A stretch of 64,000 nucleotides of DNA from Maricaulis salignorans. Its GTDB lineage: Bacteria; Pseudomonadota; Alphaproteobacteria; Caulobacterales; Maricaulaceae. Positions 1 through 8,057 of the stretch are shown in pieces. The position numbers were made by a program, and so were the translations under genes. The stretch's first letter is position 1. Every line of letters begins with the position of its first letter. Location: NCBI RefSeq assembly GCF_900103475.1, contig NZ_FNHG01000005.1:109434-173433 (forward strand), written 5' to 3'. The notes beneath the pieces are model-generated. The model ran no database searches. It was not told the DNA's origin and saw only the letters and a list, made by a program, of their open reading frames with translations.

Positions 1-452
1 GGGGTTTTCTCGGTCTGCGGGATTTCCTGGACCTTGCCGTAAAGCTCGGAGGTGGAGGCCTGGTAGAAGCGCGTCTTCTGCTCCATGCCGAGAATGCGAA
101 TCGCCTCGAGAATGCGCAAGGCGCCCATGGCATCGGAATTGGCTGTATATTCGGGGGTTTCGAAACTGACCTGGACGTGAGACTGGGCCCCCAGATTGTA
201 GATCTCGTCCGGCTCGGTCTGCTGCACCAGTCGAATGAGATTGGTCGCGTCCGTCAGATCACCATAATGAAGGTGGAGCTTCTGATCCTTGGCAAAGGGG
301 TCGGTATAGATGTCGTCGATACGACCGGTGTTGAAGGACGATGAGCGCCGCTTCACACCATGAACCACATAACCCTTGTCGAGCAGCAAGCGCGCCAGAT
401 ACGCACCATCCTGACCGGTGATACCGGTTACAAGCGCGACTTTATTGCCCAT
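1..452 (-). CDS. gmd: GDP-mannose 4,6-dehydratase, N-terminal part (runs off the window)
   Basis: Read on the minus strand from the ATG at 450-452, the frame stays open to the window edge and translates as [19 protein letters not shown], followed by a stretch containing [16 protein letters not shown] and [11 protein letters not shown]. The GxTGQDGxY nucleotide-binding loop and the [10 protein letters not shown] catalytic segment (Thr/Ser, Glu, Tyr) are characteristic of Gmd. The enzyme converts GDP-D-mannose to GDP-4-keto-6-deoxy-D-mannose, the precursor of GDP-fucose, GDP-rhamnose and GDP-perosamine. About 150 N-terminal residues of a usual 350 or so are present, and the C-terminus lies outside. 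It is divergent from the ABC glycan exporter, which fits supply of a deoxyhexose donor for the exported polymer. Which final sugar is made cannot be told from this window. Confidence 0.93.
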   Translation of the reverse strand, partial: MGNKVALVTGITGQDGAYLARLLLDKGYVVHGVKRRSSSFNTGRIDDIYTDPFAKDQKLHLHYGDLTDATNLIRLVQQTEPDEIYNLGAQSHVQVSFETPEYTANSDAMGALRILEAIRILGMEQKTRFYQASTSELYGKVQEIPQTEKT

Positions 453-980
453 TAGTTCCCCCTAGAACCAATCGCCGGACCTGATTGGGCGCCGAGAGGC
501 CAAGCTTGGCCTTCCGTTTCGCATGCCAGTTCGCGCGATGAGTGATAATGAGGATCGTCTAAGAAACTTGGCGGCCTCACGCAACCCCTTATCACAATGT
601 GGGATGGGGGATTTTGCGATTGGAGTGTGGCGAATCCGGGATTGCAGGGCCTCGCGGCACAGCTTCTATGCAAAGGACGGGCGAGCGCCTGGATGTCCCC
701 GGGGGCGGCGGAATTATTCGTTTCAACATGCGCCGGTGCAGATTCGGCCGCGCCGCCGGCCGGGAATAGGGCGGGCCCCGGGTGCGAAGCTGAGAAGTCC
801 TATAGGTCCATGCAGGCCGGGGATGTATACAAAACTGCCGCGAGCAATTCGGCGATTTCAAGGAGCCATGGCTTCAGGCTGGGCACAGCCATCATACCGG
901 CCAGGCCTTTACTTCGCGGCCCGGCCTCTCCCATATCGGCGCGGCGCTGCTGATACCTGGCAACCAGATAAAGGTGCATT
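453..980. other. Divergent intergenic region between gmd and the ABC exporter, no gene seen
   Basis: These 528 bases separate two divergent operons. Open frames in the stretch overlap each other on both strands and none has a recognisable product or a good ribosome site, so I call it noncoding. It must hold promoters for both directions, but I could not pick convincing -35/-10 pairs. The one clear structure is the palindrome at 497-512, described separately. Confidence 0.6.
497..512. promoter_or_regulatory. Perfect 16-bp palindrome upstream of gmd
   Basis: AGGCCAAGCTTGGCCT is a perfect inverted repeat with no spacer, about 45 bases upstream of the gmd start codon. Its position suits an operator for a dimeric regulator. 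No T-run follows, so it does not look like a terminator. The function is inferred from position only. Confidence 0.35.
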
Positions 981-1718
981 TTGGGTCAACCGGCTTTTCA
1001 ACTCGTGAGACGCGACATCCGCGCCCAATATGCCGGGTCGGGGCTCGGCCTCGTCTGGGCCTTGCTCGAACCACTCATCCTGGCGACCGCATTCATCTTC
1101 CTGCGCCATTCGGGCATGATCTCGATCGGCGATATCACCTTGCCGTACGCGGTCTATGCGGTGACCAGCCTGATGGTCTGGCAGACCTGCGTCGACGGTA
1201 TCAATGGCGGGCTCAACTCAATCACCCGTATGCGTCCCCTGTTGAAGACGACGCAGGTGTCGGCGGGCTCGGTGGTCTGGGTCGTGATCCTGACCGCGTG
1301 CTTCTTCCATCTCTTCCGGCTTGTCGTGGCCCTGGGGGTCGCGCTCGCATTCGGCATTCACGACCCGGTCAATCTGATTGCCTACGGCCTGCTGTCATTC
1401 CTGGCGCCCTTCTTCGGCGTCGCGATCGGTCTGCTGGTGGCGCCCTTTGCAGAACTCTATCGCGATTTGAAGATCCTGGTCTCCTCGGCCCTGCGCCCGT
1501 TGCTCTTCGTCTCCGGCGTGATCATTCCCATCCCCGACCAATTCTCTTTTCTCGGGGTTTACAATCCGATAGCCGTCGCAATATCCACCGCTCGTGGTGC
1601 GCTTGTCGACGTGGGCCGGGTGGATTACGGTCTCGCCGGCCTCTGGCTGGCGATCATGTTCATTGTGTTCGCAATCGCGCTATTCATCTTCCGGCGCACG
1701 CTTAGAATCGTCTTGTGA
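981..1718 (+). CDS. ABC-2 type polysaccharide export permease (Wzm/KpsM-like)
   Basis: This 245-residue inner-membrane protein is the permease half of an ABC-2 exporter for an O-antigen or capsule-like glycan. The N-terminus has the family feature of an amphipathic segment (LVRRDIRAQYAGSGLG) leading into the first membrane span (LVWALLEPLILATAFIF). Four or five further hydrophobic segments follow, near residues 50-70, 90-125, 130-160, 170-190 and 215-235. I use a TTG start at 981: a stop at 969-971 closes the frame upstream, and AAAGG at 970-974 sits six bases before the TTG, while no ATG exists near the start of the homologous region. The ATPase gene follows after 12 bases, which supports a Wzm-Wzt pair. 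Confidence 0.88.
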   Translation: MGQPAFQLVRRDIRAQYAGSGLGLVWALLEPLILATAFIFLRHSGMISIGDITLPYAVYAVTSLMVWQTCVDGINGGLNSITRMRPLLKTTQVSAGSVVWVVILTACFFHLFRLVVALGVALAFGIHDPVNLIAYGLLSFLAPFFGVAIGLLVAPFAELYRDLKILVSSALRPLLFVSGVIIPIPDQFSFLGVYNPIAVAISTARGALVDVGRVDYGLAGLWLAIMFIVFAIALFIFRRTLRIVL

Positions 1719-1730
1719 GAACCCCCAAAA

Positions 1731-3194
1731 ATGCCAATCATTTCTGCAACCGGGATATCCAAGAAATATTCCCTGCGCGATCAGCAGACACGCCGCCGGG
1801 GCCTGGGAGCCCTGTTCCGCGAAATCGTCGGGCCGGTTGAGGGCACATCAGATTCGGTCGCGCTTTCGGAAGGTGAATTCTGGGCTTTGCGGGATGTGGA
1901 CCTCTCGGTCTCCTCGGGCGATACGCTCGGTGTCATCGGCCTGAACGGGGCCGGCAAAACGACGCTCATGAGTTTGCTGGCCGGGGTGATCAAACCTGAT
2001 ACGGGCAGCGTCGTGCATAATGGCGATGTACAGGCCGTGCTGAGCCTGGGGGCGGGCATCAATGCGAAGCTGACCGGCCGGCAAAATGCCGAGAGCGGAG
2101 TTGCGCTGCGCGCCACCTCGGTCGAGCAGCGCGAGGAAATGATTGCGCGCATCGAATCCTTCTCGGAACTCGGGGAATTCTTCGACAGTCCGGTTGGCTA
2201 TTATTCCAGCGGTATGCGGGCGCGGCTCGGCTTTGCCATCTGTATCAGCGCGACGCCACAGGCGATCCTGATCGATGAGGCGCTCTCGGTCGGTGATGCG
2301 TCATTCAAACAGAAATGCCTGCTCTATCTTGAGCAATTGCGCCGCCGCGGCGTCGGTATGGTGATGGTTTCCCACTCGATGACGTCAATCCGGCAGTTCT
2401 GCGATTCCGCGATCTGGGTGCATGATGGCCAGATCCGTGCGCGCGGTCCGAGCGGCGAAGTGGTGCATGAATACCTGCAATTTGTGGAACAGCGCCAGTC
2501 CAGCTCGCTGGCGACGCCGGCGCCGGCGAAGGAGGGGGACCGCCCGCTCCTTCCGGCCTCTGACCGCGCAGCTGCCACAGAGGCCAGCCCGATCAAGAGC
2601 GTGACGGGTACGGCTTTCAATGCTGCCGACCGCAGTCCGGCTGTGCGAACGCTGGGTCCGGTCGAGCGCGAGCTTCACCTGTCCGGTCAGCCGGGCGAAT
2701 GGATCCGGCCGGACATTACCGCCACCGAGGTCAATGAATTATACGGCCGTCAGAGAGCCGAGCCGGGCGTCGATGAATTCGCCGCGGTCATGCTGGTCAA
2801 TGGCCAGCCGACCAATGAGGTGCGCCCGCATGAGAGCGTGGAAATCGAATACCGCTTCCGGCTGCGCGAGCCGGCAGCCAATCTGAATGTATCGCTGGTC
2901 TTCCACAAGGAAGGCAGCGGCCGCCTGGCCACGATCTCGACGCTGAACAGGGATTTGCTCAAGGGGCTGGACACTGATGGACTGGTGCACTGCAAGGTGC
3001 GCGTTCCGGACATGGTCCTGGCGCCGGGCGATTATGTCGTCACCATCTCGATCCATGATGGCAAACCCTATTTGTGGCGCGATGTGATTTTGGCTTTCCG
3101 TGTCCGAACCTCCGACCTGCTGACCTGGGGCGATGTCAATCTGCCCTACAGCTATGAGGTCTATACGGCTGTTGATCAGGCTGATGCCGAATAG
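1731..3194 (+). CDS. ABC polysaccharide export ATPase with C-terminal glycan-binding domain (Wzt-like)
   Basis: The protein has 487 residues. The N-terminal ATPase has Walker A GLNGAGKTT at residues 70-78, the signature YSSGMRARL near 158-166 and Walker B AILIDE near 178-183. A charged, alanine-rich linker (about 240-320) leads into a C-terminal beta-rich domain (about 335-480) of the kind found in Wzt proteins that recognise the finished, end-capped glycan before export. The extra domain makes it clearly longer than KpsT-type ATPases of about 220 residues, so export is probably of the cap-recognition type. It energises the permease encoded just upstream. I infer that the chain-terminating modification could be one of the methyl or sulfate groups added by enzymes encoded downstream. 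Confidence 0.9.
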   Translation: MPIISATGISKKYSLRDQQTRRRGLGALFREIVGPVEGTSDSVALSEGEFWALRDVDLSVSSGDTLGVIGLNGAGKTTLMSLLAGVIKPDTGSVVHNGDVQAVLSLGAGINAKLTGRQNAESGVALRATSVEQREEMIARIESFSELGEFFDSPVGYYSSGMRARLGFAICISATPQAILIDEALSVGDASFKQKCLLYLEQLRRRGVGMVMVSHSMTSIRQFCDSAIWVHDGQIRARGPSGEVVHEYLQFVEQRQSSSLATPAPAKEGDRPLLPASDRAAATEASPIKSVTGTAFNAADRSPAVRTLGPVERELHLSGQPGEWIRPDITATEVNELYGRQRAEPGVDEFAAVMLVNGQPTNEVRPHESVEIEYRFRLREPAANLNVSLVFHKEGSGRLATISTLNRDLLKGLDTDGLVHCKVRVPDMVLAPGDYVVTISIHDGKPYLWRDVILAFRVRTSDLLTWGDVNLPYSYEVYTAVDQADAE

Positions 3195-3233
3195 GCAGGC
3201 GGCCAGGCTGGCTTGCCGGCCGGGGAGGCTGTG

Positions 3234-4448
3234 TTGAAACTGCTCGTCATGTCGCACGCGGCGGACCGGACCGGTGCTCCCAGGAGTGCGCTCCTCCTGG
3301 CACAGGAATGGGTCCGGCTGGGTCTGGATGTCCGCATTCTCCTGCGCCGTGATGGTGTTTTGAGGCCCGAATTCGAAGCCGTTGCGCCGACCGATATCTA
3401 CCGCTCGAACCCGGCCTTTGGCCTGCGCGATGCCGGAGCGATGATGCGGGAGAGCGATGCTGTCATGGCGTTAAAATGCCTACGCAATCCGGACCGGCCA
3501 TATTGCCGTTCCGTTGCCGAGCGCCGTCACGCAGACGTCCTGGCCGATCATTATCGCGGCTGGGGGGCGGACGCGATCTACGCCAATACATCGCATTGTG
3601 CGGACATGATTGAACAAATCGGGTTGAACCTCCCCGTGCTGACGCATGTCCGCGAAATGGCTCCGAGCCTGCTGGCCCTGGACCCGCGCCGGCGTCAGCA
3701 CCTTGTTGCAGGTGATGGACCGGTTCTGGCGGTGTCCGAACGCGGCCGGGTGGACCTGGTCGAGATCGGCGTCGCGGCCGCGCGTATCGCTGTCGAGCCA
3801 CCCGCGGCGGCTGTGCCGGACAGGGCCGGTCTTGACGCGCAGCGCGCCGATGTGGAGCGCGAACTCGGTCTCAGGCCTGGCGACCGGCTGATTGCCAGCG
3901 CTGGAACGGTTGGTTCGCGCAAGGGGGCAGACCTGTTCATTGATGCGGTCCTGCAGGTGCTACAGCCAGCGCCCCGACCAGAGCGGATCATGGCGGTCTG
4001 GCTTGGCGATGGCGCCTGGCTGGAGGCTTGCCGCGCCCGGGTGGCTGAGGCGGGCCTGGCTGAGCGCATCCTGTTTCCCGGCGCGGTTGCCGATGTGACG
4101 CCGGTCTTGCGCCGGGCTGAGCTTCTCTTGTGTTGCTCGCGTGAGGATCCCTATCCACGGGTTCTGATCGAAGCGGCGCTGAGCGGTGCACCGAGCATTG
4201 CCTTTGCCGGGACGGGCGGGGCTGAGGAATTCATTGCGGAATTTGACGCTGGCTGGCTGGTCCCGGCCTTCGACACCGGCGCCATGGCCGCGCAGGTCCG
4301 GGCCGCGCTCGCGGCGCGGCAGGGGCCGGATGAGGCGCTGGCCGGCCGCGTGGCTGGCGAGCGATCGGTGCAGAAGAGCGCGGCCCGACTGCTGGGGCAT
4401 CTGAACGATCTGGCCGGGGGGACGCATGGCGCGACTACTCACTCATAA
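3234..4448 (+). CDS. Glycosyltransferase family 4 (GT-B fold)
   Basis: The product of about 404 residues is a retaining GT-B glycosyltransferase. The N-terminal half opens with MKLLVMSHAADRTGAPRSAL, the usual first strand and Gly/Ala loop. The C-terminal half has the nucleotide-sugar region, with LIASAGTVGSRKGADLFIDA and the signature CSREDPYPRVLIEAALSG containing the paired acidic residues. I choose the TTG at 3234 because GGGGAGG at 3222-3228 lies five bases upstream and the protein then starts at the first beta strand; GTG 3231 or the longer frame from 3213 are alternatives. Donor and acceptor are unknown. It lies 39 bases after the Wzt gene and its 3' end overlaps the next gene by 23 bases, so it belongs to the export operon. 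Confidence 0.87.
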   Translation: MKLLVMSHAADRTGAPRSALLLAQEWVRLGLDVRILLRRDGVLRPEFEAVAPTDIYRSNPAFGLRDAGAMMRESDAVMALKCLRNPDRPYCRSVAERRHADVLADHYRGWGADAIYANTSHCADMIEQIGLNLPVLTHVREMAPSLLALDPRRRQHLVAGDGPVLAVSERGRVDLVEIGVAAARIAVEPPAAAVPDRAGLDAQRADVERELGLRPGDRLIASAGTVGSRKGADLFIDAVLQVLQPAPRPERIMAVWLGDGAWLEACRARVAEAGLAERILFPGAVADVTPVLRRAELLLCCSREDPYPRVLIEAALSGAPSIAFAGTGGAEEFIAEFDAGWLVPAFDTGAMAAQVRAALAARQGPDEALAGRVAGERSVQKSAARLLGHLNDLAGGTHGATTHS

Positions 4449-5112
4449 TACGCCGGCAGGTGTGGCCAGTGCCGCCGCCGACGCGATCGTGCGAGCCGTC
4501 AACCGGCACAAGGGGCACCGGTTCAATCTGGCGCTTTCGGGAGGCTCGACCCCGCCCCTGATTTTCCGCCGGCTTCGCAGGCTGGCGGGGCGCGGTTTTG
4601 CACCCGAACGGCTGCGCCTGTTCTGGATCGATGAGCGTTGTGTCCCCATTTCGCATCCGGACAGCAATGCCGGCAGCGCCCGCAAGCATCTCGGACACGT
4701 CTGGAATGCCGCCGATGTCCGCGCCATGTCGGGCGAGCTGGCGCCAGCCGTCGCTGCGCAGGCCTATGCCCGGCGCCTGCAGTATTTTGGTGGCGCGCAC
4801 GCCTTCGACATGGCCCTGGTTGGCCTTGGCCCCGATGGCCATGTTGCCTCGCTCTTCCCCGGCACCGACGCATTGGAGGCCAGGGACACGGTGACCGTTG
4901 GCGAGGCGCCGTCCGGTGATTTCAGGATATCGGTTACGATGCCGGTCCTGCGCTCGGCGCGTTCACTCCTGGTCGTGGCTTGCGGGGAATCGAAGGCCTG
5001 GGCCGTGCGCGAGGCTCTGTCGGGCCGGCCGGTTTCGCCCTTCGCGCGCGCCTGTTCCGGCCGTCCGCGCGTCGAAATACATGCCGACGCGGCCTGTTCG
5101 CGGGCGCTGTGA
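4426..5112 (+). CDS. pgl: 6-phosphogluconolactonase family protein
   Basis: The 228-residue protein belongs to the SugarP isomerase/6-phosphogluconolactonase family. SGGSTPPLIF at residues 38-47 binds the sugar phosphate, FWIDERCVP is the conserved core strand, and GLGPDGHVASLFPGT is the lactonase signature with the catalytic His. The textbook reaction is hydrolysis of 6-phospho-D-glucono-1,5-lactone. The context is odd: it overlaps the upstream glycosyltransferase by 23 bases and has no zwf, edd or gnd next to it. It may be the cell's only Pgl placed by chance in a glycan operon, or a paralogue acting on another sugar lactone in the pathway. The motifs are complete, so catalysis is expected. 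Confidence 0.85.
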   Translation: MARLLTHNTPAGVASAAADAIVRAVNRHKGHRFNLALSGGSTPPLIFRRLRRLAGRGFAPERLRLFWIDERCVPISHPDSNAGSARKHLGHVWNAADVRAMSGELAPAVAAQAYARRLQYFGGAHAFDMALVGLGPDGHVASLFPGTDALEARDTVTVGEAPSGDFRISVTMPVLRSARSLLVVACGESKAWAVREALSGRPVSPFARACSGRPRVEIHADAACSRAL

Positions 5113-5258
5113 GTGGCTCGCGCGCCCGGGTGAGCCTGAGAGTTTCGGGGCGGCGCGCTGGCGCGCTGAATCCAGCGGCTAACAGCCCGCCGGGTCGATT
5201 GATCATTTAATTTTATGCAGATAAACTTGTCGGTGAATCAATCAATTGGAGAGTTCGA

Positions 5259-5990
5259 ATGGCTGGTATGGAGGACGTCAAGAGTTATTATGTATTCACG
5301 ACGCACAAAGCGGCGTCGAGATTTATTGATGCCTTGATGCGAGACCTCGCAATCGGGACTGGACTGGAGCTGCACGCCCCTAAACATCCAGGCTTCCCGC
5401 GCGAGAAAGAACTCGAACTGGATCCAAGCAAGCTAAAAGTAGACGGTTTGATCGGCACGCTGAGATATGCATTTTTGCCGCTTGATTTCGAAGATTCCAA
5501 AGTCGTGCTTCATCTCCGGGACCCCAGAGACGTTCTGGTTTCCCTGTTTTTCTCACATAAATACACGCACCGCCGTAGTAGTGAGGGATTCAACCCTTCG
5601 AACGACTCCTTGAGTGAGCTCGACAAGGGTATCGATAATTACGTTCTGTTTAGAGCGCCGCAGTATCTGGAGCGCTATAACTTCTATATCGACAAGATGC
5701 TCGGCCAGGAGAATGTGACCTTCTCCCGATACGAGGAGATGGTGCTTGATTTTGAAGGCTGGCTGCCGAAATTCCTTGAGCCATTCCCGCTGAAGAACCG
5801 CAAGGCCTTCATTGCCAAGCAAATGAAGAAGCGCGCCGCGCAATTCGATCTGGACGGTAGTGAGGATGTGACGGCGCACAAGCGCAAGGCGGTTCCCGGC
5901 GACCACAAGGAGAAGCTGGCGCCTGAAACGATTGCGAAGCTGAACGAAATTTTCGCACGACCACTGGCCCGCCTGGAATACGATATCTGA
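5259..5990 (+). CDS. Sulfotransferase domain protein (PAPS-dependent)
   Basis: This 243-residue protein has both PAPS-binding signatures of the P-loop sulfotransferases. The 5'-phosphosulfate loop is FTTHKAASRFI at residues 13-23, and the 3'-phosphate motif is LHLRDPRDVLVSLFFSH at about 84-100, with Arg87/Arg90 and Ser95. It would move sulfate from PAPS to a hydroxyl of an acceptor, most likely a sugar of the glycan made by this region; the acceptor is unknown. GGAGAG at 5248-5253 precedes the ATG. Codon and base use is visibly less GC-rich than in the flanking genes, especially in the first half, which suggests horizontal acquisition. It stands alone between two AT-richer gaps. Confidence 0.84.
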   Translation: MAGMEDVKSYYVFTTHKAASRFIDALMRDLAIGTGLELHAPKHPGFPREKELELDPSKLKVDGLIGTLRYAFLPLDFEDSKVVLHLRDPRDVLVSLFFSHKYTHRRSSEGFNPSNDSLSELDKGIDNYVLFRAPQYLERYNFYIDKMLGQENVTFSRYEEMVLDFEGWLPKFLEPFPLKNRKAFIAKQMKKRAAQFDLDGSEDVTAHKRKAVPGDHKEKLAPETIAKLNEIFARPLARLEYDI

Positions 5991-6190
5991 TTGCCGGTGC
6001 AGGGCTGCGGCCCTCAAGTGTGGCGGATGTTTCGGGTCGCCTGAAAGGCCCGTCCTGAAGTCTCATTGGGGGCAGCCCTGTCGGGCAGTCCGCATCAAGA
6101 CCGAGCTGCGGCTGGCCGGCACCGACCAGACCAAATCGCAGGCGGGGGCAGCGCCTGGCCGGCCTTACCGCATTGCCACGAGGAAGATAG

Positions 6191-6886
6191 ATGAGCGCCG
6201 ATCGCGATTACCTTCACCTTTTCAATCATATTCCAAAGACTGCAGGGACCGCGTTCAAGAAGTCCCTCCTGCGGAATGTCGGCGAAGAACGATTTCTGGA
6301 TATCATTCATCCGGACAAGGCCAAGATCGACGAGACGCTGGCCGTCACGGATACCGGCAAGCTGAGCTGGATCTGCGCCAATTTTCACAACAAGCAGATT
6401 GAATCGCTGCGGCAATCTGACGGACGCGCCCTGAGGATTGTCACCATGCTGAGGCACCCGGTGCAGCGTGGCATGTCGCTGTACCGCTTCGTCCGCAACA
6501 AGAAGTCCCACGCGCTCTACAAGCGGATTTCAAAGATGGATCTGCTTGAATTTGCGCAGGATGATGCGCTCGATCGCCAGCTATCTGAATATTATACGCG
6601 CCGCTTTGGCGGGGGTTCATTCGACGATGCTGTCGCGCTGCTCAATCGTGACAAGCTGGTGGTCGGGATCACCGAGGAGATGAGTTGCACCATGCGTGTG
6701 ATCGCCCGGGTCACCGGTTTCTCCGATCTCGAAGTGCCTCACGCCAATGTCTCGAAGCAATTCTCCGAATTCGATGTGGATGAAGATCGTGTCGCCGAGG
6801 CGACACGGATCCTGGCCGGGAAAAATCCCCTGGATATTCGCTTGTACGAGCATTTCAGGGATGTGTTGCTCGAAGCTGAGGCGTAG
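6191..6886 (+). CDS. Sulfotransferase family 2-like protein
   Basis: This 231-residue protein begins with LFNHIPKTAGTAFKKSL (residues 10-26), the 5'-PSB loop typical of carbohydrate sulfotransferases of the Sulfotransfer_2 group. It continues with IVTMLRHPVQRGMSLYRF (83-100), the 3'-phosphate motif with Arg88. It is not closely similar to the neighbouring sulfotransferase, whose loops are of the other subtype, so the two are not a recent duplication. The expected reaction is sulfation of a sugar hydroxyl from PAPS. No signal peptide is visible, so it should act in the cytoplasm before export. It sits 200 bases after the first sulfotransferase, and AGGAAG at 6180-6185 serves the ATG. The acceptor is unknown. 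Confidence 0.82.
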   Translation: MSADRDYLHLFNHIPKTAGTAFKKSLLRNVGEERFLDIIHPDKAKIDETLAVTDTGKLSWICANFHNKQIESLRQSDGRALRIVTMLRHPVQRGMSLYRFVRNKKSHALYKRISKMDLLEFAQDDALDRQLSEYYTRRFGGGSFDDAVALLNRDKLVVGITEEMSCTMRVIARVTGFSDLEVPHANVSKQFSEFDVDEDRVAEATRILAGKNPLDIRLYEHFRDVLLEAEA

Positions 6887-6995
6887 TTATTCCTGTCCCG
6901 CTTCATCCCGCCCGCGGCTCTGCCGGGGCGTCGAAATGAGGGGGTTGGCGGCGATTAACTCTGTTGATTTTGAGCCGTTTTGCGCTAACAAGTCA

Positions 6996-7011
6996 CGATT
7001 ATCCATAATCG
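6996..7011. promoter_or_regulatory. Palindrome upstream of the 59-residue protein gene
   Basis: CGATTATCCATAATCG has two 7-base arms around CC and lies 30 bases before the start codon at 7041, in a locally AT-rich gap. A possible promoter (TTGATT at 6964-6969 with TAACAA at 6986-6991) sits just upstream. The position suits an operator over the transcription start. No T-run follows, so a terminator is unlikely. Confidence 0.35.
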
Positions 7012-7040
7012 ATCACTTCTAATCCTCGAAAGGGAACTTC

Positions 7041-7220
7041 ATGAGCATGGAATCCAATAATCTGGGCTGCCCTGAAGCTGTCGCCTACGCGCTGATGTTG
7101 CACATGGCTGCCATCGAAGGCGTTTCCCTGGCCGGTGGTGAAAACTCCGCCAGCAAAAAATGGATCATGAATACATACGCCAAATGCCTTCAGCTCGTGA
7201 AGCAACAAAAGTCCGACTGA
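7041..7220 (+). CDS. Small protein of unknown function (59 residues)
   Basis: The frame starts MSMESNNLGCPEAVAYALML and ends LQLVKQQKSD before TGA. Support for it being real is a good ribosome site (AAGGGA at 7030-7035, about six bases before the ATG), ordinary coding-like codon use, and its place in the gap between a sulfotransferase and the cytidylyltransferase operon, with no longer frame competing. The sequence looks like a compact helical protein: two amphipathic helices (about 11-27 and 38-56) with an acidic start and basic end. It has two Cys (residues 10 and 50) and no signal peptide or membrane segment. I do not recognise the family. It could be a small accessory or regulatory partner of the adjacent sugar genes. 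Confidence 0.6.
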   Translation: MSMESNNLGCPEAVAYALMLHMAAIEGVSLAGGENSASKKWIMNTYAKCLQLVKQQKSD

Positions 7221-7330
7221 CGATGTCGGCCCCGGTCAGCGCATCGCCCCCGCGGCGAACGGCTGACCATTATTCCCACGGGTGCAGCGCGTTGTTTTTT
7301 AAGTAGCTCTTCGCAGATTGAAGTCGTCAC

Positions 7331-8014
7331 GTGACCCTTATTGCCATGATCCCGGCCCGTATGGGCAGCCAGCGGCTCAAGAAAAAGAATCTCGCACCAC
7401 TGGCGGGTATTCCGCTGATCCGCCGGGCGGTTCGGCGGTGCCAGGCGGCCGGGTGTTTTGACCGGATCATCGTCAATTCGGAGAATGTGGAATTCCGCGA
7501 CCACGCGATCGCCGAGGGTGCCGAGTTTCACGAGCGCCCGGACTGGCTGGGCGGACATGATGCGACCAGCGAGGATTTCGTTGGTGAGTTCATGCGCGCT
7601 CATCCAAGCGAGCGGCTCTATCAGGTTCACTCCATCGCCCCGTTGGCTTCGGCCGACCATATCCGCCGGTTTGTCGAATTTGCCGAGGCGGGTGAGCTGG
7701 ATACCGTGCTCAGTTGTGTCGAGGAGCAGATCGAGTGTGCCATAGCCGGCGAGCCGGTGAATTTCACATTCGATTCCAAGACCAATTCTCAGGATTTGCG
7801 CGCCCTGCAGCGTATCACCTGGAGTCTGACCAGCTGGACACCATCGATTTTTCTTGAGGCGCAAGACGCTGGCCGGTGTGCGACCTATGCCGGGCGTGTG
7901 GGCATAATGCCCTTGGATCGCTGGTCCGGGCATGTCATCAAGACGCAGGAAGACTTGGATATTGCGGAGGCCTTGCTGAGCCATCTCGGCGACGGCCCGC
8001 AATTCGGCGGCTGA
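7331..8014 (+). CDS. Cytidylyltransferase, CMP-sialate/CMP-KDO synthetase family (NeuA-like)
   Basis: This 227-residue protein opens with MTLIAMIPARMGSQRLKKKN, the CTP-binding signature (PARxGSxRxxxKN) of CMP-acylneuraminate and CMP-KDO synthetases. The magnesium and sugar-binding regions are less canonical than in KdsB or NeuA: a run around QVHSIAPLASADHIRRFVE replaces the usual LQPTSPLR segment. It would activate a 2-keto acid sugar (or another acid) with CTP. GTG at 7331 is the only start that keeps the signature at the N-terminus. It leads a tightly spaced set (Gfo/Idh/MocA, methyltransferase, 2-hydroxyacid dehydrogenase, IMPase, hydratase). No NeuB-type PEP-condensing synthase is present in the window, so the exact substrate is open. 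Confidence 0.8.
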   Translation: MTLIAMIPARMGSQRLKKKNLAPLAGIPLIRRAVRRCQAAGCFDRIIVNSENVEFRDHAIAEGAEFHERPDWLGGHDATSEDFVGEFMRAHPSERLYQVHSIAPLASADHIRRFVEFAEAGELDTVLSCVEEQIECAIAGEPVNFTFDSKTNSQDLRALQRITWSLTSWTPSIFLEAQDAGRCATYAGRVGIMPLDRWSGHVIKTQEDLDIAEALLSHLGDGPQFGG

Positions 8015-8057
8015 GCGAGCGGGCGCGTCTGGCCTGACGTCCTGGAAGGACAAGGTA

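Noticed and set aside
974..1705. A 243-codon plus-strand frame overlapping the Wzm gene in another frame
   Set aside because: It encodes an Arg/Pro-rich sequence. The frame from 981 has the ABC-2 permease pattern.
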